Below the pieces are notes generated by a model. The model made no database searches, was not told the DNA's origin, and saw nothing but the letters and a program-made list of their open reading frames with translations. A stretch of DNA of 64,000 nucleotides from Paramecium sonneborni. Lineage: Eukaryota > Ciliophora > Oligohymenophorea > Peniculida > Parameciidae. Made by a program: the position numbers and the translations under genes. The stretch is from contig CAJJDN010000012.1 of the NCBI GenBank assembly GCA_905182985.1, positions 554,778-618,777 of the forward strand, in the 5' to 3' direction. This document shows positions 10,453-24,264 of the stretch, piece after piece. Each line of letters begins with the position of its first letter. The first letter of the stretch is position 1.

Positions 10453-12551
10453 TCAAAATTAATCTTGTATTTAATTTAATACATTCTTAAAGTTAACTTC
10501 TTCTTTTTTTGAAACATTCTGATAAGATTGATAGCGAAATAACTAAATTAAGTTTGTATTTTATGGATTTTTCATTATTCCTAATTATTTAGATACTTTT
10601 ATAGCTCCATCACTTTAAGTTATTCTTTCTAATAAATAGATGATCTATAAATTAGAATTTTATTTACTTTTTATTCATTATCATTAACATTATTATAAAT
10701 TAAAATTGCTATTACACTTATGGCTTCGACAAATTAACGTTTATCAATAATTTCATCATTATTTAGAGATGCTAAAGCTTTAAAAACATGCATAAGCTAT
10801 CCTTTTGATACTATTGAGTTTGCTAATTCAAAATCTTAACAAAATTTCATAAATCCTGATAGTGTCATGAAATTCTTTGTATAGTGATTATAGTAAGGTT
10901 CAAAATGTTCTTCCATAATTTCATATAATTTTATCTAATTATTATTAATAATTCAATACAATTTTTGGATCATCTAAAATTGTCATTAACATTTACAGAA
11001 TCAGTTATTGTTTTTCTATTCTTAACTAATTTTCATGTGGTATCAAATATTACTCAATCATACCTACAATATCATTATCATAAAATTTTTCAGCTATTAA
11101 TTACATAGAGTTAAAAAAATTTGTAAAATCCATTTTACCATTTTAATTATCATTATCATATAATTTATTAACTTTAAATTTTGGACTTTTAGTTATGTCT
11201 AATTTCTTTTTTGGTGTTGATTAAATGTAAAACATATCAGCATCCACCTAAGAAATCATAGATCCAATTATACCACAATTTTATAGTAGTTTTTTATATT
11301 TTATACTTTTTAAATTTGCTAAATTCAAAGGTTCTCCTATTTATGAATAATATTCGAATAAACTTCTCAATTCTTTTTCATAACGTATTTATGAATTCAT
11401 TTATAATTATTTACTTTATTCAATTATTTATTATGATTATTTTAAATTTGAATTTGATTTTTATTACTAAGCTTGATAAATTGTTGAAATTCTACTCTAT
11501 TTAGCAGAATTTACTCTATTCAATGCCATTATTAATTATGTTTATCCATTTTTAGTTTAATTATTCTTTTTTGAAAAACTTTAAAATCCTTAAGAATTCT
11601 CCAATTTTTCTAAGAATTAGAAAAATAATTCCAATCCATTTTAATTTTCTTCTTAAACTTAAAAAAATGAAATGATTAGTAAACTTTCAACAAACTTTGA
11701 AAAATTAAATAAAAAATTTCCATCATTCTTTAAATTTAAAACAGAATCTCTATGAAACAAATCAAAAAATATCATTTATCCTTTTGTTTATGTAATTATG
11801 ATAGGGATAATTTCAAATTATTGTAAAAAATGCATGAATTAACTTTAAACTTAAGAAATCTTTTAGCTTGAATCTTAAAAAATAAAACCATGTATTTTAG
11901 ATAATAATCCTTATACTTAAGATATAATTTCTAAAAATTATTCATCAATTAAACTACGACATGTCTCAATTCTCTTTAAATCCTAACCAAAATCTGTTTA
12001 ATCATATATTTTTTCATAAAGAGTAGATAAATGATTTTTATAAAGCAATACAAAAGATTTTGACTGTTCAGGAATTTTATATAATTTGATTGCTATTTTT
12101 ACAAGTAAATCTTTAAACTAATCTAAAGTTAAAGTCTCTGTATTTTTTGTACTTTAGAAATATAAAATATCAAGATCTTTGCTTGTTATTTCTAATCTTT
12201 ATAATAATAAATGCTACCTTCATTAATTATCTCAGCATCTGCCATAGCTTTAATAAATTTACTTGACTTCAAATATTATATATTAGTTTTATTACCAAAT
12301 TATACATAAAACATGAAAATAATTCTAATATGCTAAACTATTGTTAATTCTTATTGTCCTTTTTATTTTTAAACTTAAAATTGACTTAATGTTTTATATT
12401 ATTGCTAAAATTAAGGCTTTTCTTTGAATTATTAAGAATTCGTACGAACTATAGGAGGACCTATTCGAATATCATCATATTTTGGTAATGGATTGATACC
12501 TTTATGATTAAAAGAAGCTAATAGGGTAGATTATTTTAGAGAATTCGACAT
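10453..12551 (-). CDS. Protein with two p25-alpha (TPPP-like) domains
   Basis: Reverse-strand model of about 674 aa with introns 12192-12217, 10935-10959 and 10645-10667. Residues about 75-150 match the p25-alpha plan: an amphipathic start, FIKAMADAEIINEE, then DLDILYF and LTLDQFKDLLVKIA, equivalent to the TPPP core where an EF-hand-like loop lost calcium ligands. A second, weaker copy lies near residues 390-475 (LRSLFEYYSQIG, LLQNCGIIGSMISQVDADMFY, MDFTNFFNSMQLIAEKFY). TPPP proteins bundle microtubules and p25-alpha proteins are widespread in ciliated eukaryotes, so a ciliary or cortical microtubule role is likely but inferred. The C-terminal third is helical and unrecognised. The start ATG 12551 is followed by a Ser/Pro-rich leader. 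Confidence 0.7.
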
Positions 12552-12617
12552 TGTTGTTAACTGCAATAAAAATAATATTTAAAAAATTGATTAATTAAAA
12601 TAATTTTCTTTTTTACA

Positions 12618-12990
12618 TCATTTATTTTTGATTATATATTCTAAATCAGAATTTGTCTGAAAATCAAATTTATTTTTGTATAAAATTTAAATGTTGTAAT
12701 ACTATGAAAAGACCTGTAAATCAGTAGTAATTTTTGATATAAAATTAAATTCATTCTTAAGAGAATCTATTTTATTTATCATATCTTAATTATAAGACAG
12801 TTGTGCATTTAATTCAATTAATTTTTTATAAGATATATGATGATCTATAAATTAGAAATAATTTTTAAGACCCAATAATTAATTTATGTTAAATATTTTA
12901 CAAAAAATAATAAATATTTATTTGTTGATGGAACTTAAATATATCTTCTAAAAATATTATAAGAAATTTATTATTAAATTTTTATTTCAT
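12618..12990 (-). CDS. Candidate short coiled-coil ORF
   Basis: The reverse strand ending at TGA 12618-12620 shows a coding-like frame (YKKLIELNAQLSYNQDMINK, then KIDSLKNEFNFISKI) typical of a small coiled coil. Its 5' end cannot be joined to an ATG with a plausible intron; the ATG near 12987 is in another frame. The gene may be real but mis-modelled, or its start may lie in the adjacent repeat. Confidence 0.25.
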
Positions 12991-13004
12991 AAATGTGGTT
13001 TGAA

Positions 13005-14037
13005 TTACAAACTGAAAAAAAAACATAAATTAAAATGAATTCGTTCGTATGAAGTAAAATATGACAAATGATGTAAGCAAGATTTAAAGAAAATTGGTTA
13101 ATTTTTAATATCAAATTTGTTAGCAAATATAATTTAAAAAAAAAGTATTTTCTCACTAAAACTCGATTTTTTAAGATTCTTAGATATATTTAATGTTTTC
13201 AAGATAAAGTGGATATAGAAAAATATAATATAAATTAGATTAAATTACAATTTTCCAATAAGAGTCAACAGTAAATAGACTTGACAAAATCATTTTAACC
13301 TTCTTCACCTGAAGATCTATTAGATAAATCTCTGATTTCTCTAAATAATTTAAAGAATTTAATTAAAGATAATTCGACCAAATAGTAAGTTAGATGAAAA
13401 TTAAAAAATTGATAAATAAGGAAAAGGACAAGAAACTAATCAAAGTAAAGTATCGAAATATAGAAATTTAATGAAGAAAATAAATAAAGCTAAGAAGTAT
13501 ATAATTTAAAAAAAAATTAAAAATGAGACTTTGATAAAATAAGTCAGTTAAATAGAAAGATTTATTATAAGACTTTGTAAAGGAATTAACCTGAATAGTT
13601 TAATTTTTAGTGTTGAATTTTTATATATATATATAATATAATTTTTGTATTATTTTTGAGATTTTAAACCAAAAAAAAATCAAATGCATTATTTTAAAAA
13701 TTTTCATTAGATAATTCTAATAATTTTTTGTTTTTTTAGATAATTGGTATATGGTAAAAATTGAAAATAAATTTAAGAATAAGAGGAAAAAGCAATAAAT
13801 ATAAAGAATTCAATAAAATTTTGAAATATAATGAAATAGCATTAAATTGTTTATAAAAAATAGATATTTTGAAATATAGAATAATTATATATTATTTTTG
13901 TAAAATTCTAAAAAATTTTAAGAATAGACAAATAGATAAAATGTGATCATATTTAAATAATTAGACAAATGATTTAGTATTATTAACAAAAATCGAATCA
14001 AAAAACAAATAATTTAAAAATTAAAATAAATGTTACT
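13005..14037. repeat. Copy A of a 1,033-base direct repeat
   Basis: Bases 13005-14037 recur at 14039-15071 with no difference seen by eye, separated only by one N. Copy A ends abruptly at the N, eight bases into the first codons of the gene at 15064, while copy B continues into that gene. This fits two contig ends that overlap but were scaffolded with a one-base gap. Confidence 0.92.
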
Positions 14038-14038
14038 N
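14038..14038. other. Single N: scaffold join
   Basis: An isolated ambiguous base exactly at the junction of the two repeat copies, marking a contig join and not a biological feature. Confidence 0.9.
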
Positions 14039-15071
14039 TTACAAACTGAAAAAAAAACATAAATTAAAATGAATTCGTTCGTATGAAGTAAAATATGACA
14101 AATGATGTAAGCAAGATTTAAAGAAAATTGGTTAATTTTTAATATCAAATTTGTTAGCAAATATAATTTAAAAAAAAAGTATTTTCTCACTAAAACTCGA
14201 TTTTTTAAGATTCTTAGATATATTTAATGTTTTCAAGATAAAGTGGATATAGAAAAATATAATATAAATTAGATTAAATTACAATTTTCCAATAAGAGTC
14301 AACAGTAAATAGACTTGACAAAATCATTTTAACCTTCTTCACCTGAAGATCTATTAGATAAATCTCTGATTTCTCTAAATAATTTAAAGAATTTAATTAA
14401 AGATAATTCGACCAAATAGTAAGTTAGATGAAAATTAAAAAATTGATAAATAAGGAAAAGGACAAGAAACTAATCAAAGTAAAGTATCGAAATATAGAAA
14501 TTTAATGAAGAAAATAAATAAAGCTAAGAAGTATATAATTTAAAAAAAAATTAAAAATGAGACTTTGATAAAATAAGTCAGTTAAATAGAAAGATTTATT
14601 ATAAGACTTTGTAAAGGAATTAACCTGAATAGTTTAATTTTTAGTGTTGAATTTTTATATATATATATAATATAATTTTTGTATTATTTTTGAGATTTTA
14701 AACCAAAAAAAAATCAAATGCATTATTTTAAAAATTTTCATTAGATAATTCTAATAATTTTTTGTTTTTTTAGATAATTGGTATATGGTAAAAATTGAAA
14801 ATAAATTTAAGAATAAGAGGAAAAAGCAATAAATATAAAGAATTCAATAAAATTTTGAAATATAATGAAATAGCATTAAATTGTTTATAAAAAATAGATA
14901 TTTTGAAATATAGAATAATTATATATTATTTTTGTAAAATTCTAAAAAATTTTAAGAATAGACAAATAGATAAAATGTGATCATATTTAAATAATTAGAC
15001 AAATGATTTAGTATTATTAACAAAAATCGAATCAAAAAACAAATAATTTAAAAATTAAAATAAATGTTACT
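14039..15071. repeat. Copy B of the 1,033-base direct repeat
   Basis: Same sequence as 13005-14037 with an offset of 1,034. Copy B runs without a break into the giant gene at 15064, so it is the copy in true context on the right side. A TA dinucleotide run lies near 14655-14680. Confidence 0.92.
14105..14431 (+). CDS. Small basic protein, unrecognised (also at 13071-13397)
   Basis: ATG 14105 opens a 108-aa frame ending TGA 14429-14431. The N-terminal half is basic and aromatic, the middle is SSPEDLLDKSLISLNNLKNL, typical of a real coding stretch. The frame may continue past an intron of about 36 bases from 14421 into a Gln/Lys-rich tail ending near 14560. The identical copy at 13071-13397 is part of the assembly duplication, so probably only one gene exists. 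No family is recognised. Confidence 0.4.
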
Positions 15072-18000
15072 TCTTTTTACTATTACCATAATTTGGTTTA
15101 TGCCAAGTGCAAGAAACTAGATAATCTTGTAAGTAAAAACATCTATTTAATAGATAACAAATAGAGATGGGATGCAAAACATCTGAGTAGGGAGTTTGTT
15201 AAGAATTATGCTAATTGGGATAATTTGATTGCGAGAATAATAAAATAAAATGTGAATATGGATACTTTCTATAATTTGGGAATACATGTGTACTATGGTA
15301 AGATTGCATATCTATATAGTCCATATTAAAAAGTGATTGACAGCTTTACATTATATTGTATGGATTGTGTAGAGCATCCATACACTTGGTGGAGTAATAG
15401 AACTTGTTCATATGAATACACGATAGAAAGTGGAGATTATATGAAAGGCACTTATATTCGTAGAGACAAGGAATATAGTGAATTATATTTTATAGGTCCA
15501 TCAATTTAAAATGGAGTGAATAAGGATTCAATAATAAGAAATGTAAGTATAGTAGATGAATAGTATAGGTTTAATATTAATATGAAACTTATATTTGTTC
15601 AGGTTGTAAGAGATTTTGTATTCCAGAGAGAAATGAGAATTGTAATAGTATAAGTTCACCATATGCTGAGGATAATGGTATAATAGGAGTAGAGTGTTTA
15701 TAAACATATGAATATAAAAATCAGTTGTGCATTAGTTGTCCACCTGATTGTTTAAAATGTTCAAATGGTAAATGTGCTTAATGTAATGATGGATATTTGA
15801 TAAAGAATGATTAATGTTAAAAATGTTAGGATAATTGTTTAAATTGTTATGTTGTATAATTATAAACATTATGTACTAAATGTAAAGAGGGAATGGTGGC
15901 TACATTAGATTAAGACAAATGTGAAGAATGTGGTAATGATTGTTAAAGATGTGAATATGTAACATATTTTACTAATGTTCAATATCAATATCCATCAAGA
16001 ATTATGATAAAAATAGATTAAAAGAACTAATAAAATTAATATATTAAAAGATGTAGATAATGTTCTACTAATAGTTTTATAAGTCATAATGGAATAGATT
16101 GTGTTACTTGTCAAATTCCAAAATGTGCCTAATGTTATTATAATATTAGAGGGGATGTAACAACTATGGATTATGATTTTGAACCTAGTAAAGATAATGA
16201 TCTTGTATCTAGTTTATATTGTTTTAAATGCATCAGCGGTTATACTGTTAGTTAAGATAAATAAAATTGTGAACCTTCAATTCCAAGTTTAGATAAATGT
16301 GATAGGAAATATAAAGATGGAACCATCAAATGTAGATAATGTTTATAAAATGTTATACTTGATTAATTCAGTAATACTTGTTCTAATACTTGTACTTCTT
16401 ATATAGGGTATTGCTAGAATTGTTTTTCTTATAAGAGTTTAGATTAAACATAATATACAGATGAATCTGGTTAAATTTTCACCAAAGCTCCTCAAACACT
16501 ATATTAATGTATATAGTGTAGCAATGGATATTATCCAAATATATTTACTGGGTTCTGTGATGCTTGTCCGAATAATTGTTAATAATGTTGGCAATATTCT
16601 TAAACCTATAATTTTACAGATTATTTATTTAAAATGCAACCTATTAGTAATTCATTAAAAGAAACGTTTTTAAATGATATTCCTATTAATATTTAATGTA
16701 CATCATGCAATTTTGGATATCAATTATATGGTAATTAATGTTTAGGATGCAGCAGTAATTGTTAAGTAGAAAATCAAATTGTTAGTGATGATTCTATTAA
16801 TAGTTGTGTCTTTAAATCAACTTATGCTTTCTGTGGAGAATGTTATGATACATTTAATGATAGATCTTTAATTTAAGATAAATCTGAATGCATTGAATGT
16901 CCTTTAAATTGTCTAGCATGTAGAGAAAGAGAATATTATGAAATTACTAACTTTTATTTCAATCCAGATAATGCCAATCTTAAACAATATGGTCGATTAT
17001 GTTACAAAATTCAAACTATGACTATATCTAATCTTTAAACTGTTTCATATAATTCCTATCTAAATCTACCTATTCTATGTATCTATTCCCAAGTAGATTC
17101 TAAAAATACCAAAAGATGTCGACACACTGCTCAAATTACTTTACATATCTATTGTAATGAGGAAGAATATTATTCTATTTATTCAAATTTACCAGAAGAT
17201 TAAAAATTGTATTATTATAGCTTATATGATTACTATTATATTGATATAGCTGATATTGCTCTTATTCATTTTTCAAATTTAGAAACTTTTCAATTATATT
17301 AAACCATGAATTAAGCGCCATTAGAAGAATTGACTCTCAACATTTTATTTTATAATTCGATTGATTACAAATGTATTTTTAAAAAATCAACATCTTTGAT
17401 AACACAGTTTCATAAAAACGTTTATGCTCTTACTAAATTCTAAGTTAACATCTAAAGTGCACATGATTTGGCAATTACATTTGAAATTACTGACAATTTC
17501 TATATATACGATTTGCCTTTTGTTATGATCAAAAACATTAATATTTATTCGAATTCATTTAATAATTTTGGTTTGATAATTACTAATAACATTTCTTCTA
17601 CTTATTTGTAAATATAATTTTGTAAACTTGGATATGCTTCATCTAAAATATAGAGTTCATAAATATTTACTCTTAATTTCGAAAATTTAAATTATTTGGG
17701 GTTTAGGGATGTTTACATCTAAAATTTGTTATACGTTGATTAAATAATTATAAATTAGGAGAAGCTAAACAATTATAAATTTGAGTTCACAAATCTTTAT
17801 TTTTGGAACAATTAATTTATAAATAATACAATATTTTCACTTTCGCCATAGAGTACAATAATTATTTAGAATTTAGTCATTTAAGATTGCATTTTTAATA
17901 GTTCATCTTTATTTATAAATTAGGAAGTGTATCAAACATTTGTTTCTTCCTTTACAATTAATTAATTAAAGATTAAACAGACTAAGTTTTATGAATCATC

Positions 18001-21000
18001 AAGTATAATAAAATCAAGTTATGTTTCCTAATTGTTTATAGATTAATTGGATATAATTGGAAATAGATTTAACGAGAGTGAATTATTTATATGTAATACA
18101 TATTAGATAAAAAATGTGTACATTTATATGAATGTTTTTACAAACAATTCTCTAATATTTACAACAGCAGATTAGGTTCCAGATACATTATAATTTTATG
18201 ATTAGATAAAAAATGTAGGATATGAAATATCAAATCTTAAATTTATAGAGAATACATGCTATAATATTAATTGCCTTATGCTATTATAAACACCATATAA
18301 TTAATTATAGATACATTCTAATTTAATAATGAAGAATTTGAAGATATACAATAATTACATTGGATTATCATTAATCTAAAGATAATCAGTTTCATCTGCA
18401 ATTATAAGAGCATCTGAAATGAGTAGAGTTACTTTAACTAATATTGTAATTGATACATAGTTGTCAATTACAGTAATTTCCTTTTAAGATATAGCTTCTT
18501 TGGAAGTTTCAAAATTCTTGTGTGATTTCTCAAATAATATAATTGGCCAAAAAGACACTAGTCCTCGTACAAAAATTGAAAATAGTACTGTTATACAATA
18601 CCCTTAAAATAATAAAGTTCCAAGTAATACTACTTGTTCTTATTAGAAGGAATCTTTTGGTAGTTATAATGGATATTGTTTGGATGTTTAAGATTTCTTG
18701 TATGGAGTAAAGATATCTGATGCATCACTTAAGGGACTATTAGGAATAGACAATGGATTCATATATATTTAATCGTATGAATCACTTATGAAACAAACTA
18801 GTAATTTTATTAGTTCAAGTGGAATTAGTAATTCAACAGATTTTTATTCTGGCTATACAAATGAAGTGGTTATCTTAGAAAATATCAATATATTTAATAG
18901 CTCCATTGCAATAACAGATCCAGTTACTATAATTGGAAGTGTCATTATAGAATCAGATTAAGTATAAACTATTATTATAGATAATGTTTAATTGATAGGA
19001 AATCATCTTCATTAATTAGTTGAATCAATCACTTTAGAAACATCAACATGTTTTACAATTCTAAGTCCAAATAGCATTGTTAATATTAAAAATTTAGTTG
19101 CTTAAAATAATAGAGCATCATAATCATAATATGGAATCAATATTATAAAATGTCATTCTCTAAAATTAATTTAAAGTTTGTTCAATTATACTAATATTAT
19201 GGAAACTAATTGGTTAGATAGATTGGAGGAATATTAAATTGATAATTATTCTTAATTTTTAGGAGAATTTAATATAGAATCTGAAGGTTCTAATCTATAT
19301 ATTCAATGTAAAAAATTAGAAATGGATTAAATTAAATTTTTGAATAGTAAATCTTTAATTGGAACAGCCTTTTATTTTTTAGGTTAGGATTTAGTATCTA
19401 TTGTAATTAATAATACATAATTTATAAATCTTACTGCATCATTGGAATATGTTGATTAAGCTTATGGTGGAGCATTATATCTAAATCTACGCAAATCTAA
19501 TTATGATATTCAATTGAACAATGTTACTATGAATCAAAGTAGAGCTCGAGTGGCAGGAGGATGTATCTATGTTTAAACATCCATGTATTCATAAAATATA
19601 TTAATTAATGATAGTTAATTTATAGGTTGTTCATCTTTATAGAGTTCCTTTATAGATATATAATTCTCTTTATCATCAATAATATTACCTACCTTAAGTA
19701 TTAAAAATACAAAAGTAATGCATAATAATTTTGAAGGGTTTTTAAAATAATTAGTAGATATCAGTTTTGAAGAAGAGCAATAAATTCTATCTGGGATTAG
19801 CCTAATAAAGTAGAATTATGGTATTTTGGAAATATAATCAAGTTAGTTTATCAATATAGAGATTTAAGGTTTGATGGAATTAACAAATATATTTTAAGTA
19901 ATTCTGTAAGATTTGATAATAAAAGACATAATAATATTTAGTTAATCTTTAATAGATATTACACATTACACTAAGTAATCATCAGTAGAATTGCAGAATG
20001 TATTAATTAACAATATAACTGAATAAAAAGTGTTGGCAGAAGAATAATTTATATATAAATTTAATAGCTAATGTAAATAGATTTCATCATTGTTTGAATT
20101 ACCTTAAACTTAAACTTGTGCAGAGCAAGAAGATTTAAGATAGTTTTATTAGGTGTTATATGATTATAGATAAATATCATAAACTAAATTGGATAATAGT
20201 TCATTGTACGAATATTATGACTCTTTATCATATTCAGAAAAGTATTAATTGGATGAAATAAAATTGAATGCTATTCGAGAGATTAAATCGTTTTATTCTT
20301 CGAGTAATATAAATTTGGTTGATAATGTAATTAATCAAAACGATTATAGTTTGTGTTATTTTACAAATTTGTAATCTACATATTAAATTGGAAATAGTCC
20401 AAGTTTTATTAAGTTAAGTAAAGTAAAATCAACAAATGTTATAAATATGATGTCTGTAACTATAAAACATACTTAATGCGGTAGATGTAAAGAAGGTTTG
20501 ATAATAATAAATAACTATGATATTTATGCATATAATTCAACCAACATAATTGGATTGACTTGTTAAAATAATGTAATAGGTTACTTTGGTTGTTTGGTTA
20601 TAACAACTCAAACAATTCCTGAATTCAATATTACTTATAGTAACAGAATATTGTAGAGTGTTACTTCATCTTAAAAATATAATATTATATTGCAATAGAG
20701 TCTATTTTAGAGTAATTCTGCTTAGATAGGTGCTGGTATATCAATAATTGGATTGAATATAAAAATAAGTGATAGTTAGTTTATGGATAACAGTGCAACA
20801 TTGATAGGTGGAGGTCTTGCATTTGTATATAATTCAGATAGTTAGAATATTTTAGATCAATTTAATAATAATTACATAAATAATGATGCCCAATTAGGGA
20901 GTGCAGTATATATGATGAATAACAATTTAAACAATCTGGATAAATCGTAAATATTCATTCATCATAACAGCAATACATAAATAGAATAAATACCAGAAAA

Positions 21001-23622
21001 GTTAGGTTTGATGATGCAAAATGGTTAATTGATGAAAATAACTACATTCTAGGATATTGATGGAGATTTAAATAATGATAATGTCATTGATAATATGAAT
21101 CTTTAAATTATTGATATAGTTAATATTTAATCAACCAATATACCAAATTTAAAGAGTAGTTATTTATTACTGCCTTCAGGGTAATACTTATCATAATATA
21201 AATATTATTATGAAGAGACATAAGAATAAATACCTTATAATTGGATTTTCAGGATATGTAATTTAGATAGGGATCAAAACATTATAAAATCAATTTTATC
21301 AACTGAAACTTGTATAATCTAAGGTAGAGTAATGGATGAATTAAATTTAGATTACACTAAATAGTTTTTGACGAATTTCACTTCATAATCTGCTTTTTAA
21401 TTTGATGTATCTAGCAACTCATTTAATTTTGATAACTTATAAATATATTTCGATCCATATTTATAAGTTAATTTTTACTTATAATTAAAATGTAAATTTT
21501 ATATAATATCATTTATTAGTCTAATGTACTTCTATTAAGATTCCAATTTATAATTAGGATCCTCCTTATAATGTATTTAATTATAATAAGAACTATGCTT
21601 TATATTTGAATGTAAGAACAATTCCTTGCTAAATTGGAGAAGCATATATAGATTAGAAATGTATCTCATGTGGTTAAATAAATTAATACTCCGTTTTAGA
21701 GAATAGTGTACAATGTAAAGGCATAAACACAATATAAATGGAAAAGATCACTGCAGTAAGAATAAAACTGCGAGAATAATATTGGAGACCATTTGCAAAG
21801 AATGATAATATTGAGGAATGTTATAATTTACCATCGAATTGTTTAGGTGGTTGGGTTCCAGGAGATTCATCTTGTTATGATGGTCATATAGGAGCATTAT
21901 GTGAATAATGTGATATATATGGAATCAGAGGACCATAATATTCGGTAAGCAAGAAATATACTTGTGGAGCTTGTTCGGATACTCTTGAATAAAATATCTT
22001 AATAATTATTGGTATTTCCATTTTCACTCTTTTCAGTATGATTATGTCAGTGAAAGGCAATTATCAATTCATAGAGAATTTAATTCATCAACAAGTACTT
22101 TAATCTATTGGAGCTAGAATCAACATATAATAAAGTATATATATATATCATTTATTTATTAGATAATACATCCATTATTATGAAACAATTAAATAATTAT
22201 TTATAGATAATTGCTTCCTTAACTACATTCAGAATATCTATACCTACTGCTTTCGTTTCTTCTATGGAAGTCTTAGGAAATCCTACATAATCTATGGCAT
22301 ATTCCTTAGATTGTTTCTTAGTTACTTTTGCTACTATTGATTTATTGTATTTCAGAATGGCTTGGGCTCTATTAATGCCACTCTTTTATATGATCATATT
22401 CTTTTTTGGATATTTTACAGGAGTTCTTATGAGGATTGCTCCCTTTAAGATTGGAATCATTTATACTACTTTTATTTATATGTTTATCTATTTATAACCT
22501 ACATTAGTTGGAGGATTCATTTCATTATTAAGTTCTAGAACTGTTAGTGGAATTGAATGGGTCTAAAGTAATGTTAGCTATTAATATTATACTGATATGC
22601 ATTAATATTATATATATATATTTATTGCGCCTAATCTTATACTATGGAGTATCATTTTACCATTAACTTTTATGTAATTTATCAGAAGAAATAAACATTA
22701 ATTAGAATCTATGGAAATTAGAAAAAGATGGGGATTCTTCTATCATGAATATACTAATTAAGCATATCTATGGGAGTTTGTAAAAATCTTCGAAAAAGAA
22801 CTTGTCATTATTTCTCTCATATATTATGAGAACAAAATTGTTATTAAAGGATTAATCATTTTTCTACTTGTTTTTATATATGGAGCATTTTCATTTGCAT
22901 TTATTCCTTATAAATAAAAAAAACTCAATTTTATTGATTAAATGTCAACTGCAGTTTGTTCATGCTCTTTATGTTTAGGAGTTCTCATTTATGCTAGCTA
23001 AAATGAGAATTTAGATTATTTGTAATATATCATGTTCTTAATTATTGTTATTATTAATGCTTTCCTGATTATATTAATTCTTTATCATCTACTTGAAGGA
23101 TATATTAATTAATTTGATGATAAATTAGACATTTTGAGAACTAAACTTAAATTAAAATTCCCTAATATTGAATTCAAATATCCCTGTCTTAAAAAGTTAT
23201 TAATAAATAAAAAAGAAATGAAAGAAAAAGTTATTAATTATTGGGCTATTCTTAGATATGAAACTAGAGAAAGTATTAAAAGAAAAAGAAAAGATAAAAA
23301 TGCTCCTTTATTAATACAAAAAAGATAAAAATACACTTCGGTTTCTTAAGATTTATCAGAGAAAGACCTAGAAATTAAATAGGGCAATTCTTTGTATTAA
23401 ATTAGAGATACCAGTAGTCCATATAGGGATCCAAAAGATAATATTAAACTAATTAAAAGGCCAAATTCAAATTACTAAGGATTGGCAGCTTTGTAATCAA
23501 ACTCTTTAGAGTCATCATAAGGAAATTTAAGTAAAGTATTTCCAGAAGTTATTTCTGAAATTCCTTCCTCTCGCAAAGCAGAAAAAAAATAATAAAAAAT
23601 TATTTTTAAAAGGCCATTGTGA
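15064..23622 (+). CDS. Giant Cys-rich polytopic surface protein (growth-factor-receptor-like repeats)
   Basis: With five introns removed (15129-15153, 15298-15319, 15543-15568, 21492-21519, 22135-22162) this is one frame of about 2,809 aa. It has a signal peptide (MLLLFTITIIWFMPSAR) and then furin/GFR-type Cys repeats rich in CxxC and CxxCxxG (residues about 130-620, for example CISCPPDCLKCSNGKC). A very long Asn/Ser/Ile-rich region of repeated short strands follows (NNSLIF, INNTQFINLT, GGALYL, GGGLAFVY), recalling pectin-lyase or PMP-type beta-helices. A last Cys cluster near 21850-21990 precedes about eight to nine hydrophobic segments (21990-23110) and a basic cytoplasmic tail. The plan matches the large ciliate family annotated as transmembrane proteins with GFR Cys-rich domains. 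Ligand and function are unknown; a surface sensor or adhesin is a guess. Confidence 0.88.
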
Positions 23623-23963
23623 TTAATTTTATAAATATTACATACAGCCCTTTCCTTTATTATTATGCATCTTAATTTGTTAATTTATTCTTAATATATC
23701 TATGTAGATACAAATCTTAATAATCTCGATTTGTTTTCACACATTTTATAACAAATAAAAAAGACAGATAAATTACTGGCTCATTATTATTTTCATTTAA
23801 TTAGTTTATATTTAACAAGTGCGCATTCTAGGATATTTTAAGCAATTGAATGAAAATATGTTTAATTTATCCTTATAAATTGTGATTTATTTATTCTCCG
23901 CATCTTTTAGCTATAAAACATACTTATTAAATCATTGAAAATATATTAATAAAAATAAACAAT
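23623..23963. other. Intergenic, nothing recognised
   Basis: About 340 bases of AT-rich spacer with no supported coding frame on either strand. Confidence 0.5.
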
Positions 23964-24264
23964 ATGGGCTGTTCAAACTAAAAATTGATAGCAATAAAAC
24001 AATAAAGCTCTAATAATTAAGATCAAATTTCAAATTAGTCTAATGGTTTTTAAGTCAATAATAAGATGGAAAAAAAATTCATAATTTCATCAATTAATTA
24101 GAAAAGAAGATTTTTGTCAAATACAGTTCCAAAACTAAGCCTATCCTAAAGTGATCTTTATTAAAGAAGAAAACTTAGATAACTATCCCGAATATATTGA
24201 TTGTTCTTAATTTATGTTCTATGATACTTATGAATATTTCTTTAATCATTTCTAATAAATTTGA
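23964..24264 (+). CDS. Small MGC-start protein, possibly N-acylated
   Basis: ATG 23964 begins MGCSNQK, a good N-myristoylation signal with an adjacent Cys for palmitoylation. With a 28-base intron (24038-24065) removed, the frame continues for 90 aa to TGA 24262-24264. The second exon contains EENLDNYPEYIDCSQF and FYDTYEYFFNHF, clearly coding in character. Without splicing the frame stops at 24200 after 78 codons. No family is recognised; a peripheral membrane protein is the natural inference. Confidence 0.55.

Noticed and set aside
13005..15071. Tandem duplication as a transposon or segmental duplication
   Set aside because: No terminal inverted repeats or transposase, and the junction is an N; an assembly artefact explains it better.
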